This document shows positions 28,277 through 36,146 of a stretch of DNA of 43,144 nucleotides, piece after piece; position 1 is the first letter of the stretch, and every line of letters starts with the position of its first letter. The position numbers were made by a program, and so were the translations under genes. Source of the stretch: Hyphomicrobium_A sp964405975 (GTDB lineage: Bacteria; Pseudomonadota; Alphaproteobacteria; Rhizobiales; Hyphomicrobiaceae); NCBI GenBank assembly GCA_964405975.1, contig CAYOPW010000019.1, positions 1 through 43,144 of the forward strand. Reading direction: 5' to 3'. The notes under the pieces were generated by a model. The model made no database searches, was not told where the DNA came from, and saw nothing but the letters and a program-made list of their open reading frames with translations.

Positions 28277-29119
28277 ATGCGATTGCAGCGCGCGGCGCGT
28301 GCCATCTCGGCACCGGTTTTGATCTTCATGCTTGCCTTGGCGACAGTTTCCGTCGCCGAGGAAACAGAGCCCGTCTCCCCTGACGCCGACTTCACGGTGC
28401 GTGAGATCGCGTCTGCGCTCTTCAAGGCGAAGCCCGGCGAGCGGCTCGATTACTCAAACCACGATCTCACCTACCTCGATCTCGCCGGCCTCGACTTCAA
28501 GGGCGCAACGCTTGCGCGCTCAGATCTGTATGGGACTGACTTCACCGGCGCCAACCTCAAGGGCACCGACCTGTCTCACACGCGGCTTAACCGCTCCGTT
28601 TTGATCCGCGCCGATTTATCAGGAGCCAATCTCACCGGCGCAACGATCTTCCGTCCGACCATATATTCCGACCTTACTAGTGACCTCGCTGATGCACCTC
28701 GCTTTGCCGGCGCGAACCTCACCGGCGTCCGCGTGATGGCCAAACTTTCGGGTGCTGATTTTCGCGGGGCAAATCTCACGAATGCCGACTTCACGCCGCT
28801 TGAATCGCGTGCCGGGCAGGGCACCATCACAACGCTGGCCAAAAACGTTTTGAAGTCGTGCGATTTCTCAGCCGCCACAATGAAGGGCGCGATCTTAACG
28901 CGCGCAGATCTTACGTTTTCGCGCTTTGTCGGTACGGATTTGACCGGCGCGGATTTGACCGAGGCCGATCTTTCAATGGTCGATTTCACTGGAGCGGATT
29001 TGACGGGAGCAGATCTCACCGGCGCAGATCTTTATGGCGCTAGGCTCACCGGTGTGCGTGGCCTCGACACGGTCAAAGGCCTGTCCACCACTACGAACAT
29101 CGACAAGGCAACGCGTTAA
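28277..29119 (+). CDS. Secreted pentapeptide-repeat protein
   Basis: The product is 280 residues. A Sec signal peptide (MRLQRAARAISAPVLIFMLALATVSVAEE) precedes two blocks of A(D/N)LXX pentapeptide repeats, roughly residues 68-180 and 200-265, for example ADLTGADLYGARL and GTDLTGADLTEADLSMV. The blocks are separated by an irregular stretch (LESRAGQGTITTLAKNVLKS). Such repeats fold as a right-handed quadrilateral beta-helix; the function of exported members is mostly unknown. GCAGGAAGAAAG lies before the ATG. It is convergent with the next gene, with a terminator between. Confidence 0.9.
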   Translation: MRLQRAARAISAPVLIFMLALATVSVAEETEPVSPDADFTVREIASALFKAKPGERLDYSNHDLTYLDLAGLDFKGATLARSDLYGTDFTGANLKGTDLSHTRLNRSVLIRADLSGANLTGATIFRPTIYSDLTSDLADAPRFAGANLTGVRVMAKLSGADFRGANLTNADFTPLESRAGQGTITTLAKNVLKSCDFSAATMKGAILTRADLTFSRFVGTDLTGADLTEADLSMVDFTGADLTGADLTGADLYGARLTGVRGLDTVKGLSTTTNIDKATR

Positions 29120-29151
29120 GCGTTTTACTCCCCATCGCTGCTCAAAATGCA

Positions 29152-29183
29152 AAGAGCCAGGACTTAATGTGATCCTGGCTCTT
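29152..29183. terminator. Bidirectional rho-independent terminator
   Basis: AAGAGCCAGGA (29152-29162) and its exact reverse complement TCCTGGCTCTT (29173-29183) form an 11-bp stem with a 10-base loop, between two convergent stops. On the minus strand it is followed by TGCATTTTGAG and on the plus strand by CATCTTC. It probably terminates both the pentapeptide-repeat and the DUF2852 transcripts. Confidence 0.8.
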
Positions 29184-29205
29184 CATCTTCAGCGTGGCGT
29201 GCGGA

Positions 29206-29631
29206 TTAAGCGGGAGAGGCTTCGCTGGCTGGGCTCTCCGGTGGCCGCGACCGGCGCTCGGCCATGAACTGATCAAACTCTTGCTTGTCTTTGGCCTTGC
29301 GCAAACGATTTAGAAACTCGCGGAATTCGCGCTGCTCCTCTTCAAGGCGGCGCAGCGTCTCTTCACGGTAATCGTCGAACGCATCGTTTCCGCTCGAAGC
29401 AAAACCGCGTCCATCGCGACCCCAGCGCTCCATCTTGCGATCCCACTTGTCCGCCATGCGCTGCTGCCAGCGATTGAATTCACCGTTGCGTCCACATCCC
29501 ATGCGTCCACTCCAAATCAGATAGGCCAAGATTGCGAGGCCGATGGGCCAGAAGAGGATGAAGCCTAGAACCATCACCGCAAGCCATGCGGGGCGGCCAT
29601 AATCATCCAGCGTTGCCACAACCTGAGTCAT
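29206..29631 (-). CDS. DUF2852 membrane protein
   Basis: This 141-residue protein matches the DUF2852 pattern found in alphaproteobacteria; its function is unknown. A single hydrophobic segment (AVMVLGFILFWPIGLAILAYLIW, about 19-41) is followed by a cytoplasmic part with RMGCGRNGEFNRWQQRM, then a charged helix, DDYREETLRRLEEEQREFREFLNRL in two overlapping parts, and FDQFMAERRSRP. The tail is Pro/Ser/Ala-rich. An AT-rich patch just upstream (29655-29675) could be its promoter, but I cannot define the boxes. It is transcribed towards the shared terminator. Confidence 0.88.
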   Translation of the reverse strand: MTQVVATLDDYGRPAWLAVMVLGFILFWPIGLAILAYLIWSGRMGCGRNGEFNRWQQRMADKWDRKMERWGRDGRGFASSGNDAFDDYREETLRRLEEEQREFREFLNRLRKAKDKQEFDQFMAERRSRPPESPASEASPA

Positions 29632-29792
29632 CTCACGTTCGCCCTCATGTGAATGTTTATTACATTTACATAGGTGCCATCTGAATATGGCGGCGTCAAG
29701 GGGCCGGGATCGAAAAATCGAACGAGCGGGTCGCCAGGCTTTGAGATGGGGGTGGAGGCGTCTCAGCGCCAGGGGCTAGCAAGCCTTGCCGA

Positions 29793-30440
29793 TTAGCGGC
29801 CCTGGTCGGGCGAAACCCCCAGGCCCTCCAGATAGATAAGGACGGCCGCCTCCAGTAGCTCTTCGGGGCTCATAGGAATGGAGCGTCGCGCAGCATCGCC
29901 GCGGCCAAACAGCGCCGCAATGCCGTGGCTCAGCGACCAGATATGCAAGGCCATCATTAGCGACGGGGGACGGCGCTCTTTGGGAAGGGTTGCCGCCAGC
30001 GCTTCGCACGCCTCGCGTAGCACTGCGAATGCGCGATCGCCTGCTTCGCGAACTTCCGGGTAGTCGGCCACAGGAAGCCCGGACTCAAACATCGCGGAAA
30101 AGAATGCTGGTTCCTTACTGGCAAATTCAAGATAGGCGCGCCCAACGCGCTCAAACGCGGCGCGTGCGGTCGGCTTGCCACCGTCCCAAGCGTGCGCCAA
30201 AGCTTCCGCGAATTCCTCAAATCCGCGCCGCGCCACGTCGGCCATAAGCGCATCGCGATCGCGGAAGTGACGGTATGGCGCTGCAGGACTGACGCCGGCT
30301 GCGCGTGCCGCATCAGCGAAGGTAAAGCCTGCCGCCCCCTTCTGAGAGATCAGGTCGAGCGCTGCTGAGATAAGCGCTTCGCGCAGGTTGCCGTGATGGT
30401 AGCCGCGCCGCGCACCGGGGCCACCCTTATGCCATGCCAT
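29793..30440 (-). CDS. TetR-family transcriptional regulator
   Basis: The product is 215 residues. The N-terminal TetR helix-turn-helix includes GNLREALISAALDLISQKG and FADAARAAGVSPAAPYRHF (about residues 39-57). The C-terminal ligand and dimerisation domain is of the WHG-associated type (ALHIWSLSHGIAALFGRGD). It starts 46 bases after egtD on the same strand, so it may be the third gene of the egtB-egtD operon, or may simply follow it. Its target and ligand are not evident. Confidence 0.9.
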   Translation of the reverse strand: MAWHKGGPGARRGYHHGNLREALISAALDLISQKGAAGFTFADAARAAGVSPAAPYRHFRDRDALMADVARRGFEEFAEALAHAWDGGKPTARAAFERVGRAYLEFASKEPAFFSAMFESGLPVADYPEVREAGDRAFAVLREACEALAATLPKERRPPSLMMALHIWSLSHGIAALFGRGDAARRSIPMSPEELLEAAVLIYLEGLGVSPDQGR

Positions 30441-30486
30441 GCAGGGGATTCTAGCGCACTTCGCCCGCGAAGGGCATCATCATCAA

Positions 30487-31449
30487 CTAAACGGTTTCCA
30501 ACATGTGCACCGAGAACAGGCGGTCTGAGTCCGTCCACACCTCGACGGGCCCCCACCCAGCACGGGCGGCCAACGCATGGAAGCCATCGATGTCGTACTT
30601 GTGCGAATACTCAGTATGGATGCGCTCACCAGCAGCGAAACGGAATCGCCGACCCCGAATTTTGACCGACTGTTCGGCCTGGCTGACGAGGTAAATCTCA
30701 ATGCGGCCGTGGTCGGCATTGTACTCGGCCAGATGATCGAACTGGCTAACGTCGAAGTCAGCGTCAAGTTCGCGGTTGGCCCGCTTGAGGAGATTGAGAT
30801 TAAATGCAGCAGTGACTCCGGCTTCATCATCATAGGCGGCGATCAGCCGGCGCTCGTCCTTCTTCAGATCGGCACCGATGACGAGTCGTCCGTTCGGACC
30901 TAGGATGCGCGCCAGGTTCGCCAGGAGCTTGATCGCCGCGGCATTTTCTAGATTACCGATCGTCGATCCGGGAAAGAACCCGAGTCGCGGACGGTCGGCT
31001 ATTTCCGGCGGCATCTGAATTGGTAGCGCAAAGTCGCCGAGCAACGGCAACACCCGCAGGTCCGGGAAGCGCTTTTTGATGCGCGCTTGTGCGCCGCGCA
31101 GTGCGGCGTCCGATATATCGATCGGCACGTAGGCGTAAAGATCGCGCATCTGGGCGAGCAGCAGCTCGGTCTTGAGGCTTGAGCCTGATCCAAACTCGAT
31201 GAGCACTGCGCCAGGCGGCATAACGTGTGCAATTTCTGGCGCGCGCGTTCTCAGGATTTCGGCATCGGCGCGTGTGGGATAGTACTCCGGCAGCTCTGTG
31301 ATCTTCTCAAACAACGCACTGCCTGCTGCATCGTAAAGAAAGCGGCAGGGGATGAACTTTGCCGGCGCCGAAAGTCCGTCAAGAAGTGCGTTCGCGAAAT
31401 CGGAATCGACTTCAATTTCGCCGATACTCGTGTCTTCAACTAACGTCAT
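30487..31449 (-). CDS. egtD: L-histidine N-alpha-methyltransferase EgtD
   Basis: EgtD trimethylates histidine to hercynine with three S-adenosylmethionines, the first step of ergothioneine synthesis. The product is about 320 residues. It shows FLYDAAGSALFEKITELPEY near the N-terminus, the SAM-binding EFGSGSSLKTELLL, YVPIDISDAAL, LGFFPGSTIGN, and the C-terminal FAAGERIHTEYSHKYD, all typical of EgtD. The frame is open 73 codons further upstream inside egtB, but the ATG at 31449 overlapping the egtB stop as ATGA begins the family-like sequence, and coupled translation is expected. Confidence 0.95.
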   Translation of the reverse strand: MTLVEDTSIGEIEVDSDFANALLDGLSAPAKFIPCRFLYDAAGSALFEKITELPEYYPTRADAEILRTRAPEIAHVMPPGAVLIEFGSGSSLKTELLLAQMRDLYAYVPIDISDAALRGAQARIKKRFPDLRVLPLLGDFALPIQMPPEIADRPRLGFFPGSTIGNLENAAAIKLLANLARILGPNGRLVIGADLKKDERRLIAAYDDEAGVTAAFNLNLLKRANRELDADFDVSQFDHLAEYNADHGRIEIYLVSQAEQSVKIRGRRFRFAAGERIHTEYSHKYDIDGFHALAARAGWGPVEVWTDSDRLFSVHMLETV

Positions 31450-32759
31450 GCTGCGTCCTCCGCCAAACGCAGGCCCGTAAATTGCCAACGCTGATGCGGA
31501 AAGAAGAAATTGCGGTAAGTGGCGCGGATGTGGCCTGGCGGCGTTGCGCACGATCCCCCACGAAGCACTTGCTGGCTCACCATGAACTTGCCGTTGTATT
31601 CGCCGATCGCGCCCGGCGCCGGACGGTAGCCGGGGTATGGCTGATAGGAAGAGCCGGTCCACTCCCAAACGTCACCAAAAAGCTGCGCAAGTTTTCCCGG
31701 CGTCAACGATTTTGCAGGTCGCGGGCGTAATGCGTTGTTTGAGAGATCGTTGCCCTTTAACGAATAGCCTGCGCTTGCCACCTCCCACTCAAATTCGGTC
31801 GGCAGCCGTTTGTCCGCCCAGTGCGCGAACGCATTGGCCTCGTAATAGCTCACATGCGAGACGGGCGCGCGTGCTTCGATAGGCCTTAGCCCTTCGAGCG
31901 TCATCTGATGCCAAACACCCTCGCGGCGTTCCCAATAGCCGGGGGCCTCCCAACCTTGGGCCTTCGCTGTCGCCCAACCGTCGGCGAGCCATAGAAGCGG
32001 GTCGCGATAACCGCCATCATCAATGAACGCCGACCATTCGGCATTCGTCACGCACCGGCTTGCGAGACGAAACGGTTGCAATAGCACGTCGTGACGCGGA
32101 CCCTCATTGTCATACGAAAAGCCAGTGCCGTCATGCCCAACCTTGTGCACGCCGCCGTCAAATGTGATCCACACCACCGGAGCAACATCTGCCACCGCTT
32201 CCGGTTTTGGCTGCGGTTGGCGGTAGGCCGGCCGCAACGGGTTGTCCGCGAACAAGCTTAAAATATCTGTGAGGAGCAACTCTTGGTGCTGCTGCTCATG
32301 ATTGATGCCTAGCTCGACTAGCGCACCAACCTCATCCGATGTGTCCGCGACCAAGCCGTCTGAGAAGAGTTTCGCCAGTGCCCCGTCGACGTGCTTACGG
32401 TAGTCCCGCACCTGTTGCGCGCTCGGCCGGGTGAGCAGTCCGCGGCGCGCGCGTGGCTGCCGGTCACCTTTCGCCTCATAGTACGAATTGAAGCAGTACT
32501 CGAAATCATCCGAAAACAGCTGATAACCGGGCAAATACGGTCTTAGAATGAACGCTTCATAAAACCAAGTCGTGTGGGCGAGATGCCACTTTGTTGGACT
32601 GGCATCGTCCATCGATTGCACGGTCTGGTCTTCGTCGCTTAGCGGTGCTGCGAGTTCTACAGATAGCTGCCGGCTGTCACGCAAGCGGCCGTATAGCTCA
32701 ACCGTCTGCGAAGCACTTCGTGACGAAGCTTGAGATTGAGTGGACGTGGTTGAGGTCAT
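31446..32759 (-). CDS. egtB: Ergothioneine sulfoxide synthase EgtB
   Basis: EgtB is the non-haem iron enzyme that joins hercynine to a thiol donor with O2. The product is 437 residues. An N-terminal DinB-like domain supplies the iron ligands: WHLAHTTWF (His62) and INHEQQHQELLL (His154, His158). The C-terminal formylglycine-generating-enzyme (FGE-sulfatase) fold includes VSHVSYYEANAFAHWADKRL, LFGDVWEWTGSSY, and RNFFFPHQRWQFTGLRLA. The thiol donor, cysteine or gamma-Glu-Cys, cannot be told from sequence by eye. The ATG has GGGGAGG with a 4-base spacer, a strong ribosome-binding site. No egtA, egtC or egtE is nearby. Confidence 0.95.
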   Translation of the reverse strand: MTSTTSTQSQASSRSASQTVELYGRLRDSRQLSVELAAPLSDEDQTVQSMDDASPTKWHLAHTTWFYEAFILRPYLPGYQLFSDDFEYCFNSYYEAKGDRQPRARRGLLTRPSAQQVRDYRKHVDGALAKLFSDGLVADTSDEVGALVELGINHEQQHQELLLTDILSLFADNPLRPAYRQPQPKPEAVADVAPVVWITFDGGVHKVGHDGTGFSYDNEGPRHDVLLQPFRLASRCVTNAEWSAFIDDGGYRDPLLWLADGWATAKAQGWEAPGYWERREGVWHQMTLEGLRPIEARAPVSHVSYYEANAFAHWADKRLPTEFEWEVASAGYSLKGNDLSNNALRPRPAKSLTPGKLAQLFGDVWEWTGSSYQPYPGYRPAPGAIGEYNGKFMVSQQVLRGGSCATPPGHIRATYRNFFFPHQRWQFTGLRLAEDAA

Positions 32760-33076
32760 GATACCTCCCCATTAGACACTTGTTACGCATGCCGCCGCCA
32801 AGCGGACCACAAATGGCGTTCAAACAACGATCTTGTACGATAGAGGGTCGATTGCCGTGTGGGATTTGCAGGGGTCGGCGCAAGGTTTAAGCCGACGGTT
32901 CATGGGCCGAATTTGCCCCTTCAGATCCTCGTTGAACCGTCGGGGATGCCCTTCCAGTGGAGTCGCGCTCAGCACCACTCCTTTTATGGGCCCACACCTA
33001 ACGCGTTGGGCCTTGCATCGCAACCCGCAAACCTCATTACACGATGACATCCTGGCACGACGCAAAGCATAGCGAT
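32760..33076. other. egtB leader region, no gene
   Basis: This spacer of 317 bases separates the flavodoxin-like reductase stop from egtB. It contains a long inverted repeat (listed separately), an 8-base palindrome TGGGCCCA near 32986, and a second imperfect inverted repeat, AGTGG with CCACT, around 32955-32980. I could not assign -35/-10 boxes for egtB. A minus-strand frame covers part of it but is a continuation of a reductase shadow frame. Confidence 0.5.
32892..32943. repeat. Perfect 11-bp inverted repeat upstream of egtB
   Basis: CCGACGGTTCA (32892-32902) and TGAACCGTCGG (32933-32943) are exact reverse complements, 30 bases apart. The interior holds a smaller GGGC-N7-GCCC hairpin. It lies 130-185 bases before the egtB start and 130 bases after the reductase stop. 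It could be a terminator without a T-run, a two-site operator, or an RNA leader structure. Confidence 0.7.
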
Positions 33077-33820
33077 CTAACGATAAAGAGGATTTGGATG
33101 ATCGAAACGGCATCCCGCATCCCACTTGGAACGCTGATTTCCGTGTGCGGGAATACCGTTCTGCAATTTCAGGATGCGCGCCAGATGCATCAAGTTCCAT
33201 GTCATGAACGTGACATTGCGCTGCGTGAAATCGTTTTCTGGCCCGCCTGAACCTTCGTCCAAGTATGACGGTCCAGGACCGGCCTCCCCAATCCAACCGG
33301 CATCGGCCTGTGGCGGAATGACATAGCCTAAGTGTTGCAGACTGTAGAGAATATTCATGGAGCAATGCTTCGCACCGTCCTCGTTGCCGGTGATGATGCA
33401 GCCTCCGACTTTCCCGTAGTAAGCGTACTGGCCATTGTCATTGAGCTGGCCTGACATCGCATAGAGGCGCTCAATTAGCATCGTGCAGACTGATGATTTC
33501 TCACCAAGCCAGATTGGCGTTCCGACAATGAGAATGTCGGCCGCCTGCACCTTGGGAAAAATGGCAGGCCAATCGTCCTTAGGCCAGCCGTGCTCTGTCA
33601 TGTCCGGATAGACACCAAATGCGATCTGATGATCGACAAGGCGAACGGTGTCTGTCTGCACGCCATTTTTGCGCATGATTTCAAGGGCGACATCAGCAAG
33701 TCCCTGCGTATGAGACACAGCAGGAGACCGCTTCAAGGTGCAATTGATGAAAAGGGCGCGGAGACTTGAGAAGTCCCATTCGGACTGGGCACACAGCGCA
33801 TTTTGCTTTTCGTTGAGCAT
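33077..33820 (-). CDS. Flavodoxin-fold NAD(P)H reductase family protein
   Basis: The product is about 247 residues with the flavodoxin-like fold of NADPH-dependent FMN reductases. After an N-terminal extension the first strand and phosphate loop are LRALFINCTLKRSPAVSHTQ. The second flavin loop is ADILIVGTPIWLGEKSSVCT, and VGGCIITGNEDGAKHC follows. The C-terminal part with GPGPSYLDEGSGGPENDFT is longer than in minimal FMN reductases. The electron acceptor is unknown. I chose the ATG at 33820 because GGGGAGG stands 10 bases upstream; the frame opens 14 codons earlier without a good site. It lies upstream of egtB on the same strand but 317 bases away. Confidence 0.86.
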   Translation of the reverse strand: MLNEKQNALCAQSEWDFSSLRALFINCTLKRSPAVSHTQGLADVALEIMRKNGVQTDTVRLVDHQIAFGVYPDMTEHGWPKDDWPAIFPKVQAADILIVGTPIWLGEKSSVCTMLIERLYAMSGQLNDNGQYAYYGKVGGCIITGNEDGAKHCSMNILYSLQHLGYVIPPQADAGWIGEAGPGPSYLDEGSGGPENDFTQRNVTFMTWNLMHLARILKLQNGIPAHGNQRSKWDAGCRFDHPNPLYR

Positions 33821-34148
33821 GTTCGAAATACCTCCCCTTAGCGTCGTTTCGTGAAGCCGCATCCTAAAATGCGTCGAGACCGCCGCCTTCAGCTCCAGGA
33901 ACGTCGGTGCAGACGTATGCAGAGTTGTATCAATGATGCCGGATCACAACGCCGCTTAATAAGCACAAAGGCAGAAGCAATCTATTCGTCAGTACGCAAT
34001 TACGTGAAGGCGCGTTACCCAGCGCCCAAGAAAATTAGCGCGCTGGACTATTTCATACGGGGAAAACCGCAACGCTGAAGCGCGGACGTACTCTCGCAAA
34101 GACCGAAAGCAATATCCCCGCGCGCCACTAGCTGGGGCCTAAATGATC
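33821..34148. other. Spacer between esterase and reductase genes
   Basis: There is no convincing gene in these 328 bases. A plus-strand frame of 75 codons from 33851 has no ribosome-binding site and no recognisable content. CCAGCGC (34019-34025) and GCGCTGG (34040-34046) form a 7-bp stem with a 14-base loop. The reductase promoter should lie here on the minus strand, but I cannot place it. Confidence 0.45.
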
Positions 34149-35039
34149 TCAAGCCGCAAACATTTCTCCTTGACCCGAAGCCATCGGCATCTCCACCACG
34201 GTGGAGCCCTTCTCGCCGTGAGTACGCGCGATCTTTTCTATGAATGCAATCGTGCGGTCTGTCACGAGGTGGCGCTGCCGGTCGACGGTCACGACGTGGT
34301 AACTGTCGTCGAGCACAACCGTGTCCACAGTTCCTGCAAGATTCCTTTGCAGCCAGAACGAATTGTGGATGCTCGCACGATCATCGTCACGCGGATGCAC
34401 CAAGAGAACGGGTTGCTCGATCCCGCGCGTGCGATTACGAACGGCGCGGACCAGACCAGCCAATTCAAACATTGCGCCGCCGGGCACCTTGAGCATACCG
34501 GCCTTGGAGCTGTCGCCGCTTTCGATCGCGGCGGTGACAAGTGCGCGCACGCGCGGATCTTTCACGCCGTATGGTTCGCGCTCGGCAAAGTCGAACCACT
34601 TGGCTAACGACTTCTGCGGGACCAGCTTGAACAGCCGCGCATACCACGGCACGCCCCACCCATCGAGTGCGAGCGTGGGCGCATAGAGAGCCGCGCCGGC
34701 AACATCCTTCTTTCGTTCAGCCGCGAGCATCAGGGCGAGGACCGCGCCCATCGACAGCCCAGCGACGATGACCTTATCGCAGCGGCGGCGCAGCTGATCG
34801 AGCGCGGCCTCCGCGCTCGCATACCAATCTTGCCAGCGAGACTCTTGCAGTTCATCAAAGCTACCTGTGTGAGCTGCCAGCTGTGGACACGACACGGTCA
34901 TGCCGGCACGCGCCAGACCCAGCGCCACGAACCGCATCTCGACCGGCGTACCGCCTAGGCCATGCAGAAGCAAAGCACCGGTCCGGCCTCCATCAAATAT
35001 GAAGCTCCGGTCCTCAGACATCGTGTCTTGCCGTGTCAT
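34149..35039 (-). CDS. Cytoplasmic carboxylesterase (alpha/beta hydrolase)
   Basis: The protein has about 296 residues and resembles Est30-type carboxylesterases. The oxyanion loop is LLLHGLGGTPVEMR (23-36), the nucleophile elbow is AGLSMGA with Ser96, the acid lies in LLVHPRDDDRAS, and the histidine is in DDSYHVVTVDRQ. There is no signal peptide. The frame is open for 68 more codons upstream, into the phosphatase gene, but AGGAGG with a 9-base spacer marks the ATG at 35039. It follows the HAD phosphatase after 53 bases on the same strand and probably shares its transcript. The substrate is unknown. Confidence 0.9.
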   Translation of the reverse strand: MTRQDTMSEDRSFIFDGGRTGALLLHGLGGTPVEMRFVALGLARAGMTVSCPQLAAHTGSFDELQESRWQDWYASAEAALDQLRRRCDKVIVAGLSMGAVLALMLAAERKKDVAGAALYAPTLALDGWGVPWYARLFKLVPQKSLAKWFDFAEREPYGVKDPRVRALVTAAIESGDSSKAGMLKVPGGAMFELAGLVRAVRNRTRGIEQPVLLVHPRDDDRASIHNSFWLQRNLAGTVDTVVLDDSYHVVTVDRQRHLVTDRTIAFIEKIARTHGEKGSTVVEMPMASGQGEMFAA

Positions 35040-35092
35040 TGCTACTCGCCTCCTAAGGTCGGTGAACCTGATCCAAACGTTCGTGTCTGAAC

Positions 35093-35836
35093 CTAAAGAC
35101 TCGCTTCCAACATCTCCGGATGGAGCGAATCGATCGAATCCGATGCGCTTCCGGCACGCTGATTTGAGAGCCATAGTGCAAACTGGGCATTTGCATCGTT
35201 GAAGCCAGACATCGCAATGTGCGGCAGCCCATGCTCTTGGCAACGCCGCAAGAGCGATCCCTTGGCGATGACCAAGTGACAGCGCTCCGCGATGCAGAAG
35301 TCAGAACGGCCATCACCGACCATCACATTGGCAGCTGTGTCGCCGCGAAGACGATGCGCGCACTTGCAGTTACCCATGTTGAACCGGCAGTCTGCACGCC
35401 GATGCGGAAAGCGTGCTTCCCAGCGATCGCCGCCTTGCCAGACAAGCTGATTGGCAACAAAGGGAAGGTTGAGACCGGCGGTACTGAGCACGGTACGAAG
35501 GATTACATCGAGGCCATCGGATATGACGGTGACGCGAGCGCCGTTGCGCCGGCACAATTCGACGAAGGCGGGAAAGCCTGGATCGATCGGGATGTGCTGC
35601 AGAAACGCAGTGACTTCTTCCGGCCGGGCCCGAAGCAAGGTCGCGTTTTGCGCCGTGGCTTCCCAAGACGTTATTTGGCCATCCAACCACGATTGATCGA
35701 TGTCTCGCCACGCAGGATCGGCGAAGCGGTCAAACAGCTGATCAGTCGGCTCGTCAGGCGCGATGGTCCCGTCGAAGTCGACGTACACATCGATGCCGGA
35801 CCAGATGCCTGGCCCAAGTACTGGTTCTTGCAACAT
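35093..35836 (-). CDS. HAD-IB family phosphatase, MtnX-like
   Basis: The protein is 247 residues with all HAD phosphatase motifs: motif I YVDFDGTIAPDEPTD (Asp20 nucleophile, Asp22), motif II VTVISDGLDVIL, and motif III/IV VMVGDGRSDFCIA. The general layout matches MtnX-type phosphatases that act on 2-hydroxy-3-keto-5-methylthiopentenyl-1-phosphate in methionine salvage. No other methionine-salvage gene is nearby, so the substrate remains open; phosphoserine phosphatase-like activity is an alternative. It is the first gene of a likely pair with the esterase. Confidence 0.85.
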   Translation of the reverse strand: MLQEPVLGPGIWSGIDVYVDFDGTIAPDEPTDQLFDRFADPAWRDIDQSWLDGQITSWEATAQNATLLRARPEEVTAFLQHIPIDPGFPAFVELCRRNGARVTVISDGLDVILRTVLSTAGLNLPFVANQLVWQGGDRWEARFPHRRADCRFNMGNCKCAHRLRGDTAANVMVGDGRSDFCIAERCHLVIAKGSLLRRCQEHGLPHIAMSGFNDANAQFALWLSNQRAGSASDSIDSLHPEMLEASL

Positions 35837-36146
35837 CGTCCTCTACTCGGCTAAGCGTTAGGTCGCAAGCCTTGATGCTTAGTCGTGCGGGCGAGGCGAC
35901 GCTGTCACCGGCGTAACAACAGAGTGAGAAATGCTGCCCCTATGCCATCGCGCGGACTAAATTTGGCGGTTGATAGCCCCTTGTGCCTGGCGAAAACCTG
36001 CCTCAATGCGCAAGGCAGGGCGGGCGGGGCGCGCTGGAATAACTGGACTGAGGACGTCAATTAAGCACAATCAAAACGTGCAATATTGCGCAGGTGCCGC
36101 CAGCAGGATTAGGCTGCCGCATCTGACTTGCTGACGGGGCTCGTAG
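35837..36146. other. Divergent spacer with a small stem-loop
   Basis: This holds no gene I can support. CCTGCCT (35997-36003) and AGGCAGG (36013-36019) form a 7-bp stem with a 9-base loop, followed on the plus strand by GC-rich sequence without a T-run. Promoters for the HAD phosphatase (minus) and the small secreted protein (plus) should lie here. Confidence 0.4.

Noticed and set aside
32820..33365. Minus-strand frame of 181 codons running through the reductase 3' end into the egtB leader
   Set aside because: It begins inside the reductase in a different frame and its composition changes with no domain; I treat the leader as non-coding.
33828..33837. Identical 10-base leader (ATACCTCCCC on the plus strand) before egtB and the flavodoxin-like reductase
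   Set aside because: Most of it is the Shine-Dalgarno complement, so the match is explained by ribosome binding rather than shared regulation.
33851..34078. Plus-strand frame of 75 codons between the reductase and the esterase
   Set aside because: No ribosome-binding site, very basic random-like N-terminus, no recognisable content.
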